Below, piece by piece: positions 12,801 to 24,009 of a stretch of 64,000 nt of DNA (position 1 is the first letter of the stretch; every line of letters starts with the position of its first letter). Below the pieces are notes generated by a model. That model made no database searches. It was given only the letters and a program-made list of their open reading frames with translations, and was not told where the DNA came from. The position numbers and the translations under genes are program-made. Source of the DNA: Dryocosmus kuriphilus (lineage: Eukaryota; Arthropoda; Insecta; Hymenoptera; Cynipidae); the NCBI GenBank assembly GCA_038277395.1, contig CM076192.1, forward strand, positions 200,508,161 through 200,572,160, given 5' to 3'.

Positions 12801-12930
12801 ATAGTAGTGAAGATACTTCCAGGGCAGGATAACCGAGTGCGGATGGTAGAAGTGCGAACAGCCATTGGGCATTACTTAAAGAGACGGGCGAATAAGCAAG
12901 TAAAACTATTATGTAGCAAAGATGATTCGT
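9829..12930 (+). pseudogene. decayed BEL/Pao retrotransposon gag-pol
   Basis: About 10080-10510 is a charged, Glu/Lys-rich gag-like remnant. From about 10570 the translation matches the part of BEL/Pao Pol after the RT core, including PHGLSKGFRGPTKREFLRI and SVFDPLSF. An RNase H-type segment follows at about 10824-11025 (ELHIFCDARMKAYAAAGY). Integrase pieces lie at 12117-12335 (VALFTCMTNRTVHFE, IYSDNGTNF) and 12365-12556 (MGGTWERLVR, NSRPL). A DUF5641-like C-terminus lies at about 12560-12900. The protease and the catalytic RT core are absent between the gag remnant and 10570, and the front of the integrase is also deleted near 12110. Many stops and frame changes show that it is dead. Confidence 0.8.
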
Positions 12931-13690
12931 AAATCGAAAGATATCGGATAGTTGTTTGGGGCTTCATGCTTTTTGACTTGCTTCAGTCTGGCTACTATCA
13001 TAAAGGCACTTGACACTTGGTGAGCCAAGAGATTAGAACACACGGTTGTACATGAGTGACTGTGAGGGAAAGGCAGTTAGCCGTTTATTGGCTAAGAGAA
13101 CAATGGCACATGCAAATAACCATGCACGAGAATTGGGCACTTAACGGGTATCTCCTGCTAAGAGAATAGAAAATTTTACCTGAATTAGAGGAAGAAAGAG
13201 GAGAATTGTTGATTACACCAATCATTTATTTCCAAATTAGTTTCTAAGGTATCTTCTGTCCTTCTCTCTGTAGTCTTCTTTGTCTGCAGTTATTCAAAAA
13301 TGGTCTCAAGCCAGAAAAGAAATTCGAGTGCAGTTCCAACTAAATCAGCAGAGAGTCATGGAGATGGTACGGAAGCCATAGTTCCCGCACGGTTCGGAGG
13401 AATGTTCCATACCCAATTTAATTTACTTCAGATATATACATATATTTAAGCTTTGTATTTAATTTATTTGTTGCGAGCAGAGTGAGACCTTTCTGATTAT
13501 ACCTTTAATGGATTTGTTTATATTTAGAGGGCCGCTACTTTGTTATTATTTCTTGATTGTGCTGAGAAGGAAAGGTGGGTGTCGAGTGTGCCTTGTGCTA
13601 CCTACAGAAGATTGCGCACCTGAGACGGTTCTAATGTCGAGATTTGGCTTTTCGATACAATAAAATATTGTTTGAACGAGTGAATGTCGT
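12930..13690 (+). mobile_element. 3' non-coding end and possible 3' LTR of BEL/Pao element
   Basis: Follows the DUF5641 remnant. A TGTTGCGAGCAG phrase at about 13470, which BEL LTRs often begin with, and an AATAAAATATTG polyadenylation-like signal near 13660 suggest that 13470-13690 is LTR-like. Boundaries are not proved because no second copy is seen in the window. Confidence 0.35.
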
Positions 13691-13925
13691 CTTTCATTGT
13701 GTTTTACTCATATTTCCAACTGCTCTCAATAAGAAGTACAATATTTTGTGTCAAAAACTTTATTTGCATAAAATCAAATTTTGAGGGCAAGAACTCAGAA
13801 ACTTTCAGAGATACGATCTTCGATTTCTTTTTGTTTGGCAGCGAATTTTATACAAATTAATCCTTGTGCAAGTAACTTTGATTTGAAATCGACCTTTCTG
13901 TTTGAAGTCAGTCGAGACTTTATAA
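13690..13925. other. short spacer
   Basis: Unassigned AT-rich sequence between the BEL/Pao remains and the satellite tract. A short open frame at 13781-13963 has no recognisable domain. Confidence 0.3.
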
Positions 13926-15190
13926 TAGCTGAAAAGCCTTTAAGATCACTTAAACATGCTTAAACTTGTTAAGTCCCTTAAATCCTTCAAATGACCCTAA
14001 AATATATAAAATCCCGTAAATGGTTTAAAATAATTAAAACTTTTTAAGTCCCCTAAACCCGGTATATCTCATAAACCCTTTAATAACCCCTGAAACCTTC
14101 AAAATACATTGATACACCTTAGAACCTTTAGATTACTTTAAAACTCCTAAAAATCGTTCTAAATACCGAAAATCCCTTAAAGGCCTATAATTCATAACAT
14201 TCAGATGTCTGCAGTCCCTTAATCTTAGGATCCTTAGAATCCCATCAGTCCGTTAAATAACTTAAAACCATCAAATTCTTTCAAAATCTCTTTAAATAAT
14301 TTGAATCCAATATAATTTTCTTAAATTCTTAAAATCATAAAACAATTAAATTCTCTTCAATCCTATAAATCATTTATTCCCATAAAGTACACTAATACCT
14401 TGCAATCCTTCGAAATTCCTAAAATTTCATAAAATCCTTTAATTCTCTTGAAATTACTTAAATACCTTAAAAACCTTAAAATCCCATAATCCCTTAAACC
14501 TTGATAACCCTTAAAAACCTACAAATCCCTAAATGCCTCGAAATTGCTAAAGAAATTTAAACCCCTTAGAGTCTAAGAATCCCTTAAATTTCGTAAAATC
14601 CAGTAAAACCCTTAAAGCACCTAAAGTTAAAAAATTCGAAAACTCTACAAATCCTTTAAAGCTCCTTCAGAATCCCGCCAAATATCTTAAAACACTTCAA
14701 ATTCCATCATAACTTAAAACGCTTAAAGTCACATAATTTCTTTAAACTGTATAATCCTTAAAAACATTGAAATCCTAGAAGTCCTGAAAACGTGAAGAAA
14801 CATTGAACCTTTAAATCCTAAAAAACCCTCAAAATTACGGAAAATCTACCAAAACCATTGAAAAGCCTAAAATCATTCAAATCCATTAAGTTTCTTAAAA
14901 CCCTTGAAGCCCACAAAAGCCCATAAATCTCAGAAATATGTCTAAACTACTAGAAATCCTTTAAAACCCCTTCAAATCCCTTCAAATACTTTAAAACCCT
15001 TCAAATCCCTTCATAATTTTGAAATCACTTAAGCACGATTTAATCCCTGAAACCCTTAAAGTACCTCAATTCCTTTAAAATTGTTTATATGAACATAAAG
15101 CCCCTTAAAGCCTTTTAAACACCCTCAAAATTGTTATAATGTAATTGGACATATTTATAAAGCGCCTTCCGAACCTTCAACAATCAACTT
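13925..15190 (+). repeat. degenerate TTAAAnCCC satellite tract
   Basis: For about 1.25 kb the plus strand is made of loosely repeated 10-15-bp words such as CCTTAAAATCCCTTAAA and CTTAAAACCC. It is strikingly poor in G on this strand. A shorter tract of similar flavour lies at about 34010-34050. Non-coding. Confidence 0.7.
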
Positions 15191-15439
15191 TAGATTCACA
15201 ACTAATGAAAATATAAATACTAAATTAAGATTAGGACGAGTCAGAGAAAAAATTTTTTTCGCCCAACGCGACGACGTTTGTGCTTGTCTTTCATCACAAT
15301 TTATGTAACCTATACTTAAACTCTTTCACAGATACGTCGCCTTACTTGTGAAGATATAGGCCGTACCATAGGTATGCTGGGGGGAAGCGACGTCACATTG
15401 TTATTTTTTAGACCTTATGCTTCCATTAGTCTGGGCTGC

Positions 15440-15680
15440 CTGTCTATACAGCAAATAGTTTTTATCGTCGTGATTTTGTGCTATTGTGGCATTATAAAGT
15501 TTACTAGTGAGGTTTATGAATGGAAAACGAGCAGGTGAGTCAGTGAAGTTATTTAATGTTGATCAAATAGTTTACAAAGGTCACATTCGGCTTGGGGCGT
15601 TGAAACGGAAGCTCTAAAAGCCTCCCTGAAAATTATAACTTCAAAATTTGGAACACAAAAAGGATCAGTTACATTATACG
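15440..15680 (+). repeat. about 240-bp repeat, copy 1 (paired with 19046-19285)
   Basis: Sequence from CTGTCTATACAGCAAATAG to about GGAACACAAAAAGG is repeated in the same orientation at 19046-19285 with scattered differences. Shared words include TTTTTATCGTCGT, TATGAATGGAAAAC and TTTACAAAGGTCACATTCGG. The second copy abuts the piggyBac remnant, so this may be a non-coding end of that transposon family. Confidence 0.7.
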
Positions 15681-15939
15681 GCCCAGCACAAAGGTAAAGA
15701 TAATATAAAGATAGCCCGGGCAATCCTAAATAAACCTCAAAATTATTTGAAGCAAACCACAGCGTAAATTTTCTTAAACACTCCTAACAACAATCCTGAA
15801 TTCGTAAGATATTCGGGTAATAAACAAACAAGTGCCACCAGGCTAATTGCTTATAGCCCCGAACTCGAGTTATAACAAACCAAAATAAGAAACGATAATT
15901 CTTAAGAAACAGCTAGCTTAGTTATATATATATATAATG

Positions 15940-16890
15940 TGTGATGTGTGATCAAAAAGTAAGGTGACTTTCCATTTTTATCAAAAATTATTTATTTACT
16001 CATCAATATTGTTGTTGTCCCCTTCAAATAATCCCCCTCGGATATAATACATTTGTGCTAGCGCTTTTTCCCATCCTCAAAGCATTTCTGATAAGCACTT
16101 TTTGGTATAGCCTTCAGCTCTTCCAGCGATGCGGCCTTTATCTCCTCAATCGTCGCAAAACGCCGTCCTTTCATGGGTCTTTTCAGTTTTGGGAACAGAA
16201 ATTAGTCGCAGGGAGCCAAATCTGGTGAATACGGTGGCTGAGGCATGATTATGGTGTTCTTATTGGCCAAGAAATTACGAACAAGCAATAACGTGTAAGC
16301 TGGCGCGTTATCGTGGTGCCATAACCATGACTGGTTTTTCCACAATTCCGGACGTCTTTTTCGTATTGCTTCACGCAAACGGCGCATAACTTCAAGGTAA
16401 TACTCTTTGTTAACTGTACGACATATAGTAAGAACTCCTGATGCACTACGCCATGATAATCGAAGAAAGCGGTAAGCAAAACCTTCACATTTGACGTGCT
16501 GAGACGTCCAGGGCGAGCGTCGTCATTAACATTTTCTCGGCCTTCCCGAAAGAGCTTGTACCACTTATAAACATTTTTTTTTACTCAGAGTACACTCACC
16601 ATATGCCACTATCAACATTTCAAGTATTTTGGAGAACTTAATTACATTTTTTACATAAAATTGGATGCAAATCCTTTGATCCATTTTTTTCGACAGCAGA
16701 AAATCGCCGGGCACGCAAAACAATTATAACCTTTATGCCTCCTACAAACAAACAAAAAATGCTATATAGCTGAAACTGTGCACATATGTTTGGGACCAGT
16801 GTACCAACCTAAAAAAAAAAAGAAAACGAATATCGACTGCACGCATCCCGCGAAATTAAAAGAGTCACCTTACTTTTTTTATAACACCTA
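15940..16890 (-). mobile_element. mariner-family element, internally deleted
   Basis: Terminal inverted repeats share AAAAAGTAAGGTGACT: left at about 15946-15970, right at about 16861-16888 as reverse complement. TA-rich target sequence lies on both sides. The element is about 0.95 kb, shorter than a usual 1.3-kb mariner, and the N-terminal half of the transposase is largely missing. Confidence 0.8.
15985..16500 (-). pseudogene. mariner transposase fragment (D,D34D)
   Basis: Reads on the minus strand as the C-terminal half of a mariner transposase. Visible motifs are FFDYHGVVHQEF, the block HHDNAPAYT that contains the second catalytic Asp, and PPYSPDLAPCD with the third Asp. After that comes a tail with KLKRPMKGRRF and a long charged C-terminus. 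There is a frame change after HQEF (about 16430) and a TAA directly after SPDLAPCD (about 16200), so it is not functional. The DNA-binding N-terminus is absent. Confidence 0.85.
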
Positions 16891-16899
16891 TTATATATA

Positions 16900-18390
16900 T
16901 GGTAGAGGGGGTTTTCGAATAAAGAAATTTGGCAAGACCCGTTTAAATGTAAAATAAAATTGACAATTTATTAATAATTGCATCAAAGCTCGAAAAAAGT
17001 TCTAAGAATGTGAGAATAAAAAATCAATTTCCAAAATAATAATTAACAGAAATAACAAAATCTACATGAAACAGGTATTGCAAGAATAATAAATCACTAT
17101 CCGAAAACAAATAGGCAATAACTAGTCGGTATTAAAGTATCTTTTACAATGATACAATGAAAATAGGGAGGCGGGTCGCTAACATAATAAAGTTTAGGGA
17201 ATTAGCTAACGGAAGCATGCTCTTATAACTATAAGAAAAGACATTCATAACTCAAAGGGGGCCGGAATGCTAAAGAAAATCGAAACTTGAAGTTCTGTTC
17301 AATTTAACTACTTAAGAAAAGGGAGTGATATAGAACGTACATAATTTACGAAATACAGAGAATCAAATAATAAATACAGAGATACAGAAATACATAGAAT
17401 TAAACCAAGGTCGTGAGGGCTTCTGGGAAATAGGTCAAAAGTACGATGCCGACAAAGGTTACATTCAGGAAGGTAAGGGGATCGGTGTTTTGGGGTCTAA
17501 ATAGCGAGCTCTGCACTACATATAAGTATCTCTACTCTAATCAACCTAATTACAAAATAATTTCCTTACTTCATGGAGTCAAAGTAAAAGAGTTGAGGCA
17601 CGTTTTCTTAAAAAGAGAATCAAGTCAGAGAGGGCTTCAGAATAAGTACTCGTGAGAGCATGAGAAGTTTGAAATCAGAGGGATCCTTAGTTAATTTAAT
17701 ACCGGCAGGGTGAAAGAAATGGATCGACGAGCATGGTCATAAATGGGAATCATGCCTGAAAGGGGTTCAAAATACGCTTTCGTGAGAGCATGTGAGGATT
17801 GAAATCAGAGGGATCGTTAGTTAATTTATATCGACAGGGTCAAAGAAAATGGATCGAGGAACATTTTCATAAAGGGATTCAAAATTTAAAGGGTTCCAAA
17901 ATACATTTTTGCGAGAGCCTGGTGTGAAAAGGTCAATAAGGGACGAGTGGGTCAGGCGTCGGTACACCAAAAGATAATTACTCAACAAAACATATTACTC
18001 TATTATATAGCAGTAAAAGAAGGTGATTCGGCCTAGGGAGTATACGAGAAAAATGCAAATTTTGTGGGAACCTGGCCAAACGACCTCGAAATCGGTGTGG
18101 AGAAAAAGAAATAGAAAAGGAAGCGCGCGAATCTTTGGTCCGTGGATTCTTGCGGTCAAGAGTAGGATGGACGAACTCCGCTGCCCGCTAGTCTGCTCGG
18201 CTGTCTTTACTTCTCTTCGCTTCCATCCTTGCTTACCGCTGATTGGTTGTTTCCCTGGGCGCGAATTCTTCCGGACTTAAATTCGAACCGCAGGATGCTG
18301 AGTATTTTGAGATGGTTGAACTTCGGGGTGAGGATTAACGTTTTGAAACTTGCGGCCGGCATTTGTAGGGTGGTTTTCCAGTCAACCCTC
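16900..18390. other. unassigned repeat-like block
   Basis: Sequence between the mariner copy and the short repeats near 18.4 kb. It contains a tandem duplication at 17650-17920, listed separately, and moderately GC-rich sequence at 18020-18390. I see no transposase, RT or host domain. Short open frames here lack similarity I can recognise. Confidence 0.3.
17654..17920 (+). repeat. 130-bp tandem duplication
   Basis: A unit starting GTGAGAGCATG and containing GAAATCAGAGGGATC, GTTAGTTAATTTA and GGTTCAAAATAC is repeated at 17654 and 17783. A degenerate third start (GCGAGAGCCTGG) follows at about 17910. Confidence 0.7.
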
Positions 18391-18429
18391 GAAGGAAATT
18401 GAGAAATATATGCATTAGTGCTATTCCTC

Positions 18430-18780
18430 CAAAGAAATATGGCGGAAACGCCTATCCAGTGACGGATTTTATGGCCGTTTCGCCCGATATGGAAGCGTGG
18501 CAGAAATTCCTATCCATAGGCGGATTTTATGGTCATTTCGCCCTGGGATTTTCCTTAATTTTAAAATACAGGACAACCTTTATTGGTACATTCCAAAATT
18601 AAATTACATTCTTACGTGTAATCTTGAGGTAATTTTCCCCAGTACACCCGCATCTGGAACTCGCCTTGGTTCTAGGGCTATCGGTAGTACAATTTCGCTG
18701 AACCTGAAATAACCTGAAGTAACCCGAAGTAACGTGAAGGAAGTAGAGGAAGGTCCCTGAACAGTAGAAGCCTCACTAAA
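18430..18780 (+). repeat. short local repeats
   Basis: GACGGATTTTATGG / GGCGGATTTTATGG pairs lie at about 18461 and 18520. A run of AACCTGAAGTAACCCGAAGT-type decamers lies at 18698-18740. No gene seen. Confidence 0.5.
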
Positions 18781-19045
18781 AAGGAGGTGACAGCCGACAC
18801 TAATAATCGACGACTCGACGATGAGGCAGTGTTTTTGAGTCTCCCATCTCAAGACCGTGATAACATTCTCACAAATTGCCATAAAAAAATAAAACAACAA
18901 AGCCAAAATTTACTAATCTTACTTAAATTAATATATAAACAGACCAAGAGGTGCCGACTCTACGCGAAGCGTCAAATATTTCGTCCTTACGTTAAATTTT
19001 AATTTAGAATTTAATTTTTTTATGGTGCTAAACTGCAACATCACA

Positions 19046-19285
19046 CTGTCTATACTACAAATAGTTTTTATCGTCGTCAATTTGTGTTACTGTGCCGTTA
19101 TGAAGGTTACTAGTGAGAACTATGAATGGAAAACCAGCAAGCGAGTCAATACAGTTATTTAATATTGACCAAATAGTTTACAAAGGTCACATTCGGCTTG
19201 GAGCGTTGAATCGAAAGTTCCAAATTTCTCCCTAAAAACTGTACCTTAAAAATTTAGAACACAAAGTATTAGTGACATCATACCG
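19046..19285 (+). repeat. about 240-bp repeat, copy 2
   Basis: Direct copy of 15440-15680, adjacent to the 3' side of the piggyBac transposase remnant. Confidence 0.7.
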
Positions 19286-19479
19286 TGAGATGTACAGTTT
19301 GTATTAAACAAATATACTTTCATTTACGTTAGGTAAGTGAACAACGATTTCTTGATATGGTAGTCCAAGCATCATAAACAGCATAGTCCAAAATTACACT
19401 TTATGCACTCATTTCTGGCTTTTGTATTGCAGAGATCTCCTTACTATCGACGCCGCTTCTCAGCAGCGATGAATATGGG

Positions 19480-21050
19480 AAAGCGACCAATCTGATCAAA
19501 ACGGATTTCCAGCCTGGACACTGTTCGGAACTGCAATGGCCTTCTATCATATTTAAGAAAGGTCTTGTACATTGTTAAATAAGTCTGAATAATAACTCTT
19601 CTGAAATTCAACTGAGGAAATGACGTCCCCAGCTTTTATCTTCAAGATCCAGGGATTATGCACCATGGCATCTAATAACAATGTGAAAGACTGGGCCCCT
19701 ACTTGTTCCCTCGGAAGTCTCTACGGTAGAGTGAAATATGCTGATCCACTTTATCAGTACCGCTCATGTATTTACTATACTCTCCTATGAGTTTTGGGTG
19801 TTTGAAGTGAATTTTCTTCTTTTCCTTTTATGAGTAGCGTGTAACCTGTAATGTAGGAATAATTCCACATCAGTTTAGCGCCACCGTAACAGCGGAGTTG
19901 TCCGTCCATCGGACAAACATGACACCTGTTACCCCGTCACTCTTTTAGTCATAGGAGCCCCTTCCCCGCTTTTCTAGGTCCATCTTGGCGAGTAGGTCAC
20001 AGTTCTTTGTTACCCTGTTATCCCTGCTAGTTCCAGTGCCTCCATAGTTGTTCTGCTTCAGATCACATAAAAGGTTGATACAAGTAAAGTGATTGTCAAA
20101 GTAAAATTCAAACGGGAAACGTGTTATATCGTCACGCATCTTATCCAACATTGTCACAAGGTGAGCTGTGCATTTCCCACACCTCGCTTCATCATCAACA
20201 TTTCCTGTGGTACTTTTTCCCTGAAACATATTGAAATCAACAGGATATCCATTCTGAGTGTTAAAAGACCATATAATGTACTCGAAACGTGTAGGTTTTC
20301 CATGGATTAACTGCTTATAGTCGTGGTGGCTGCATTAAACTACCATTGACACATCGTAACCAATATTTTGCTCAGGAATGAAGAACATCTTAAAATGTTC
20401 TTGTAGTATAAGGTTTGCGAGGGGCTGCAACTTTCAATATTTGTCCTGCGGATCAACGTTTGTGTTATCGGCACAGTGAATGTACCGCGCTATTCCCAGA
20501 AATATATAGCCATGCACGACACCTGCAATAACCTGGTTATAAACATTCTTGCACTCTTCCCAGTAAGATCTGGTAGGAGGAGCTTTATTGTAAACAGAGA
20601 GAAGCAATATAGCAATATACAGGCATATCTTCCTTTTTCCAGACGCTCGGCTCAATTGGAGGTGCTGCGCGAGATCAATTTCGACCTCTGCCGTTTTCCC
20701 TGGAATCACCACGACCACGGCTTCTTGAACCGCGCGATCCACGACAGCCCCTGCTCCATCCACGAGCACTTCTGTGATTAGCGTTGCGACGACCATGTTT
20801 GGCTGGCACCTCGTCTTCTTCATCATCGCTCGATTTTAATTCAGTAGCAATAGAGGAATCGAAGGAGGAAGCAGAACTCTCCTTCAGCCAGCCGACTTAC
20901 GACAACTTCTATATGAGCCCGAAGGTGCCTGCCGCTGAGATTCTCAACGAGACCACTACCGTCTTCTTCCCTGGAATCGACATAGGACTGTACTGTTGGA
21001 TCAGGAGGGTCCCACGTTGATGGGATCCACGTCCGTCTCATCATCATCCA
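19480..21050 (-). pseudogene. piggyBac-type transposase pseudogene (DDE_Tnp_1_7)
   Basis: Minus-strand translation matches PGBD proteins in order. At about 20870-20640 there is an acidic then Arg/Gly-rich N-terminus. At about 20510-20360 there is a block with ARYIHCADNTNVDPQDKY. At 20310-19950 there is KQLIHGKPTRFEYIIW, VDFNMFQGKS, FYFDNHFTC and YGGTGTSRDNR. At about 19800-19700 there is KLIGEYSKYMSGTDKVDQHI. At least three stops (after QDKY, after the SMV of the block before KQLIHG, and after GRGSYD) and several frame changes break it. DDE_Tnp_1_7 proteins carry catalytic Asp residues in this core; the Asp in FYFDN and in GTDKVDQ are still visible. Confidence 0.85.
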
Positions 21051-21059
21051 GAATGCTTA

Positions 21060-21590
21060 TTGGCTCATGAAGCGTGACAGCCTTACAATACCATCAATCA
21101 AAGGGCCCAGTATACAAATTCTGTTTGTGCCATCAAGACGGAGACAAAGGTCTGTATGGAAAGGCGAACTCGTGTAACGTCTTTCCACTCGAACGTTTGC
21201 ACGTCTCACGTAAAGCTCGAATAAAATTACTGCATGAAGTACCTCCAAGGTACTGTCTTTGAATTCCTAAATGCATTGCTTTTGGTCACTACCTTTTCAT
21301 CAAAACAATTCATAAAAATTTTTTCGAAAATTATGAGCGACTTTAGAATATAAATATTTTGAAACGTAACTTTCAGAAAATAATTTTTTTTTTCCTGTGA
21401 AAATAATTAACGTAAGGAGCAGAGCAGTTTGTTTTAATTCGAATTTATCTATTTTTTTTGAACTCTCAAAATTCGTGAGCGTCCATTGAAAAGTTTTTAA
21501 TCGAACTGATTTTTGGAGAAAGGTCTTAAAACATGATAAAGTAACATATTTTTATCGGAGGCTTGAAAAAAAAAAAAACGAAAAAAAAAA
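21060..21590. other. AT-rich spacer
   Basis: Mostly A/T-rich with poly-A near 21566-21592. No domain-bearing frame. It may include the outer end of the piggyBac copy. Confidence 0.3.
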
Positions 21591-21605
21591 AATATATATA
21601 TATAC

Positions 21606-21994
21606 AGTAAGATCAAATTGAGTGGGACGATGGTCGTGGGGGCTAAGGCATGTAGGTCTTTAGACCCACTCCGTCGGCTTGCGGGTTCGATTCCCGCCTC
21701 GCACTCCGGAAGAACCTCGGCGGCACACGCGGTGAGCACTTGCCTAGCAAGGGAGTTGTTCATCTCCGGTATATCGTGGCGCCGGTACCTCTAGAGAAAA
21801 AGGTTCTCTAAGTACTTTAAGCCGTTGTTCTTGGTGGTTCGGAACCCACCTTAAACTGTAGGTCCCCCTCCCACCACCAAAGTATGTGTGTGGGGGGTGT
21901 GCAAAGGAATAGTGGAGAAATACAAAAAACAATGTAAACCCTCAGGGGACACATTAGAAGTTTCCATTCCATTCCATTCCAGTAAGATCAAATT
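21606..21994 (+). mobile_element. tRNA-derived SINE with 14-15-bp target-site duplication
   Basis: The insert (about 21620-21980) begins with a tRNA-like head. An A-box-like stretch TGGTCGTGGGGGCTAAGGC and a perfect T arm (GCGGG TTCGATT CCCGC) are present. The spacing before the T arm suggests a class II (Leu/Ser) tRNA ancestor. The body is GC-rich and the tail is (CCATT)n. It is flanked by AGTAAGATCAAATT at 21606-21619 and 21981-21994. The un-inserted site is preserved in the opposite arm of the palindrome at 28480-28494. Confidence 0.9.
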
Positions 21995-22882
21995 CATATG
22001 TCCTATAGAGTATATAGTGTATAAGACTATATATGGAAAACATTATAAATGCAACCCGCCATGCCACCAAATAATGGAAAAAGACATTTTACAGCGGTAT
22101 TTTTTAAATTGCGCGCGCTGATGTCGCACTTCATTGGTCCGTTTTATGAAGACTTGATACATGGGTGTCGTCATAGGATAACCACAGATAACCATTTTTA
22201 CAAAATTGATAACCTCGTGTGTATTTTAGTTTATTGTTAAACGAGTACAAAATAAGAATGACATGATAATAAAAACCTTTAAAATTGTGCGAAAATATGA
22301 AAATGTAGTTTAGTTAAAAAATGGAAGTCTGTCTCGATTATTTTGGTGATGTGAAGTGCATTCTATCGTTTTGTGAGGTTACGTTTTGAAAACTTGACAC
22401 ACTCTGAGTGTAAAAATTGAGTGATATCGTTGGCCGGATTGCAGTTTATGTAAGTAAATATCATTCTATTTCTGGTACTTTATTATGAAAAAAATAGTGT
22501 AATTTTCAAGACTTGAATGTAAAAAGTTTAATTTTTTTGGTCCTGCAATTTTTAGTTATTTAATTTGGAATGCTTGTAGTTTGAAAAAGTACAATTGTGC
22601 GTTATTTCAAGCAACCAAATAGTCATGCACTTTCACTTTTGAAAGAATTTAAGATTCAATACTTTTAGTTTAAAACATACCAAATTGCGTTTTGTTATAA
22701 ATGTAATTTTTCTTAAAACTGTATAATCTGGAAATCAAGGCCTTCAAAGTTAAATACATTTTAATTAATAACGTTCACTTGCATAAATTTAACAAATTTT
22801 AAACCCAAGTTTGTTTGAAAACTAGGCTAAAGTCGGGAAATATAGTTCAAAATGCAATTAAAATATTTGTTTTGTATTTGAG

Positions 22883-23945
22883 ACACTGTCTTTGGAGCCG
22901 ATCAGCTAACGGATCCTTTGCTTAGTTTTAATCTTCACACTGGAGATGTGAAGCACATCCTCTCTATCCAAAATCAGTATGTATGTACATGGGAGGAATG
23001 GATTTCGACTATGCTGGAATCAATCTGTATTGGTCCAACACAGAATTTAATTATATCGAAGTCTACAGTACGAGGACGGGAATGAAATTAGATATTCCAT
23101 TTCAGAACTTATTTTTCAGAATTTATTAAAGTCCATTTATCTTTATTTCTTAAAAAAATTTCAGATTATTTACAACTGTTTTAAATTTCAGAATAATGTA
23201 TGTTGCGCTTCAACTGAAGAATAAAGAATACCATATTACAAAAATAGATATGGCCGGATTGTCCAAATCGGAAGCTTTCGTCATAAAGGATAAATTAATT
23301 GGACCCAGGATATCTTTCGCTTACGATTTTGAAAAAGAGAGATTATATTGGACCGATGAAGTCACTGGACGAATCGGCAGTATTTCCCAAAACGGTTTCT
23401 ATACACAAAATTAAAAAATTAATAGAAATAGTCGAGGCGTAACATTGTAAATTCAAGACTAGAAATGTAAAAAATGAATCTTGAATCTTGAATTTTAAGA
23501 GGGCAACTTTAAAAAAAAAATTATATTTCTGATTGCAATAGAATTGAGATCAATGTTAAATAAAATAATCAAATTTCAGATGATGATCAAAAGTTTTTTC
23601 GCACTGGACTCACCAAACCCGTAAGTCTATCCATTCTTGGAGGATTTCTTTTTCGGACACAACGCGGATCCAAGCAATTATTCTGGAGTGATAAGAATAA
23701 TGCTCTTTTTGTAAAAAAAGCAATTAATATTCGTGAGTATTCAAAAATAGCAAGTATTTCTTTTTTGAAATGCATCTATTTGTGTAACAATAAATTTAAA
23801 ATAAATTCTTACAGGTGTCGCTGACAATTTGTCTGTGATGCATTTGGTGTCTTCACACGGAAGGTCTGCAACAAAACATGCTTCCAGCGAGTCACAGGGT
23901 TCTCTTTGTTCACACATCTGCACTGTAAAAATCGCTTTTGGCCTT
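22883..23945 (+). pseudogene. LDL-receptor-like YWTD/EGF gene fragment, left arm
   Basis: Four exon-like blocks are visible. (a) 22883 to about 23129 includes NLYWSNTEFNYIEVYS, a YWTD-type beta-propeller blade. (b) 23192-23414 includes RLYWTDEVTGRIGSIS. (c) 23580-23732 includes KQLFWSDKNNALFV. (d) 23815-23945 includes CSHICTVKIAFGL, the start of the EGF-like module that follows such propellers. Acceptors TTTCAG (23577-23579) and TTACAG (23812-23814) and donors at 23733 and 23946 are intact. Breaks: the first acceptor reads GAG instead of CAG (22880-22882), and exon (a) changes frame near 22978. No start, no signal peptide and no membrane segment are present, so this is a partial gene. Which LDLR-family member it came from cannot be told. 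Confidence 0.8.
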
Positions 23946-24009
23946 GTAAGTAAAAATAAATTCTTTATGCATTTAAAATTAAAATCTAGATTTCGATTTT
24001 TACATTCTC

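Noticed and set aside
21625..21705. Functional tRNA gene
   Set aside because: The T arm is perfect, but the acceptor stem does not pair and the block is the head of a SINE with a target duplication.
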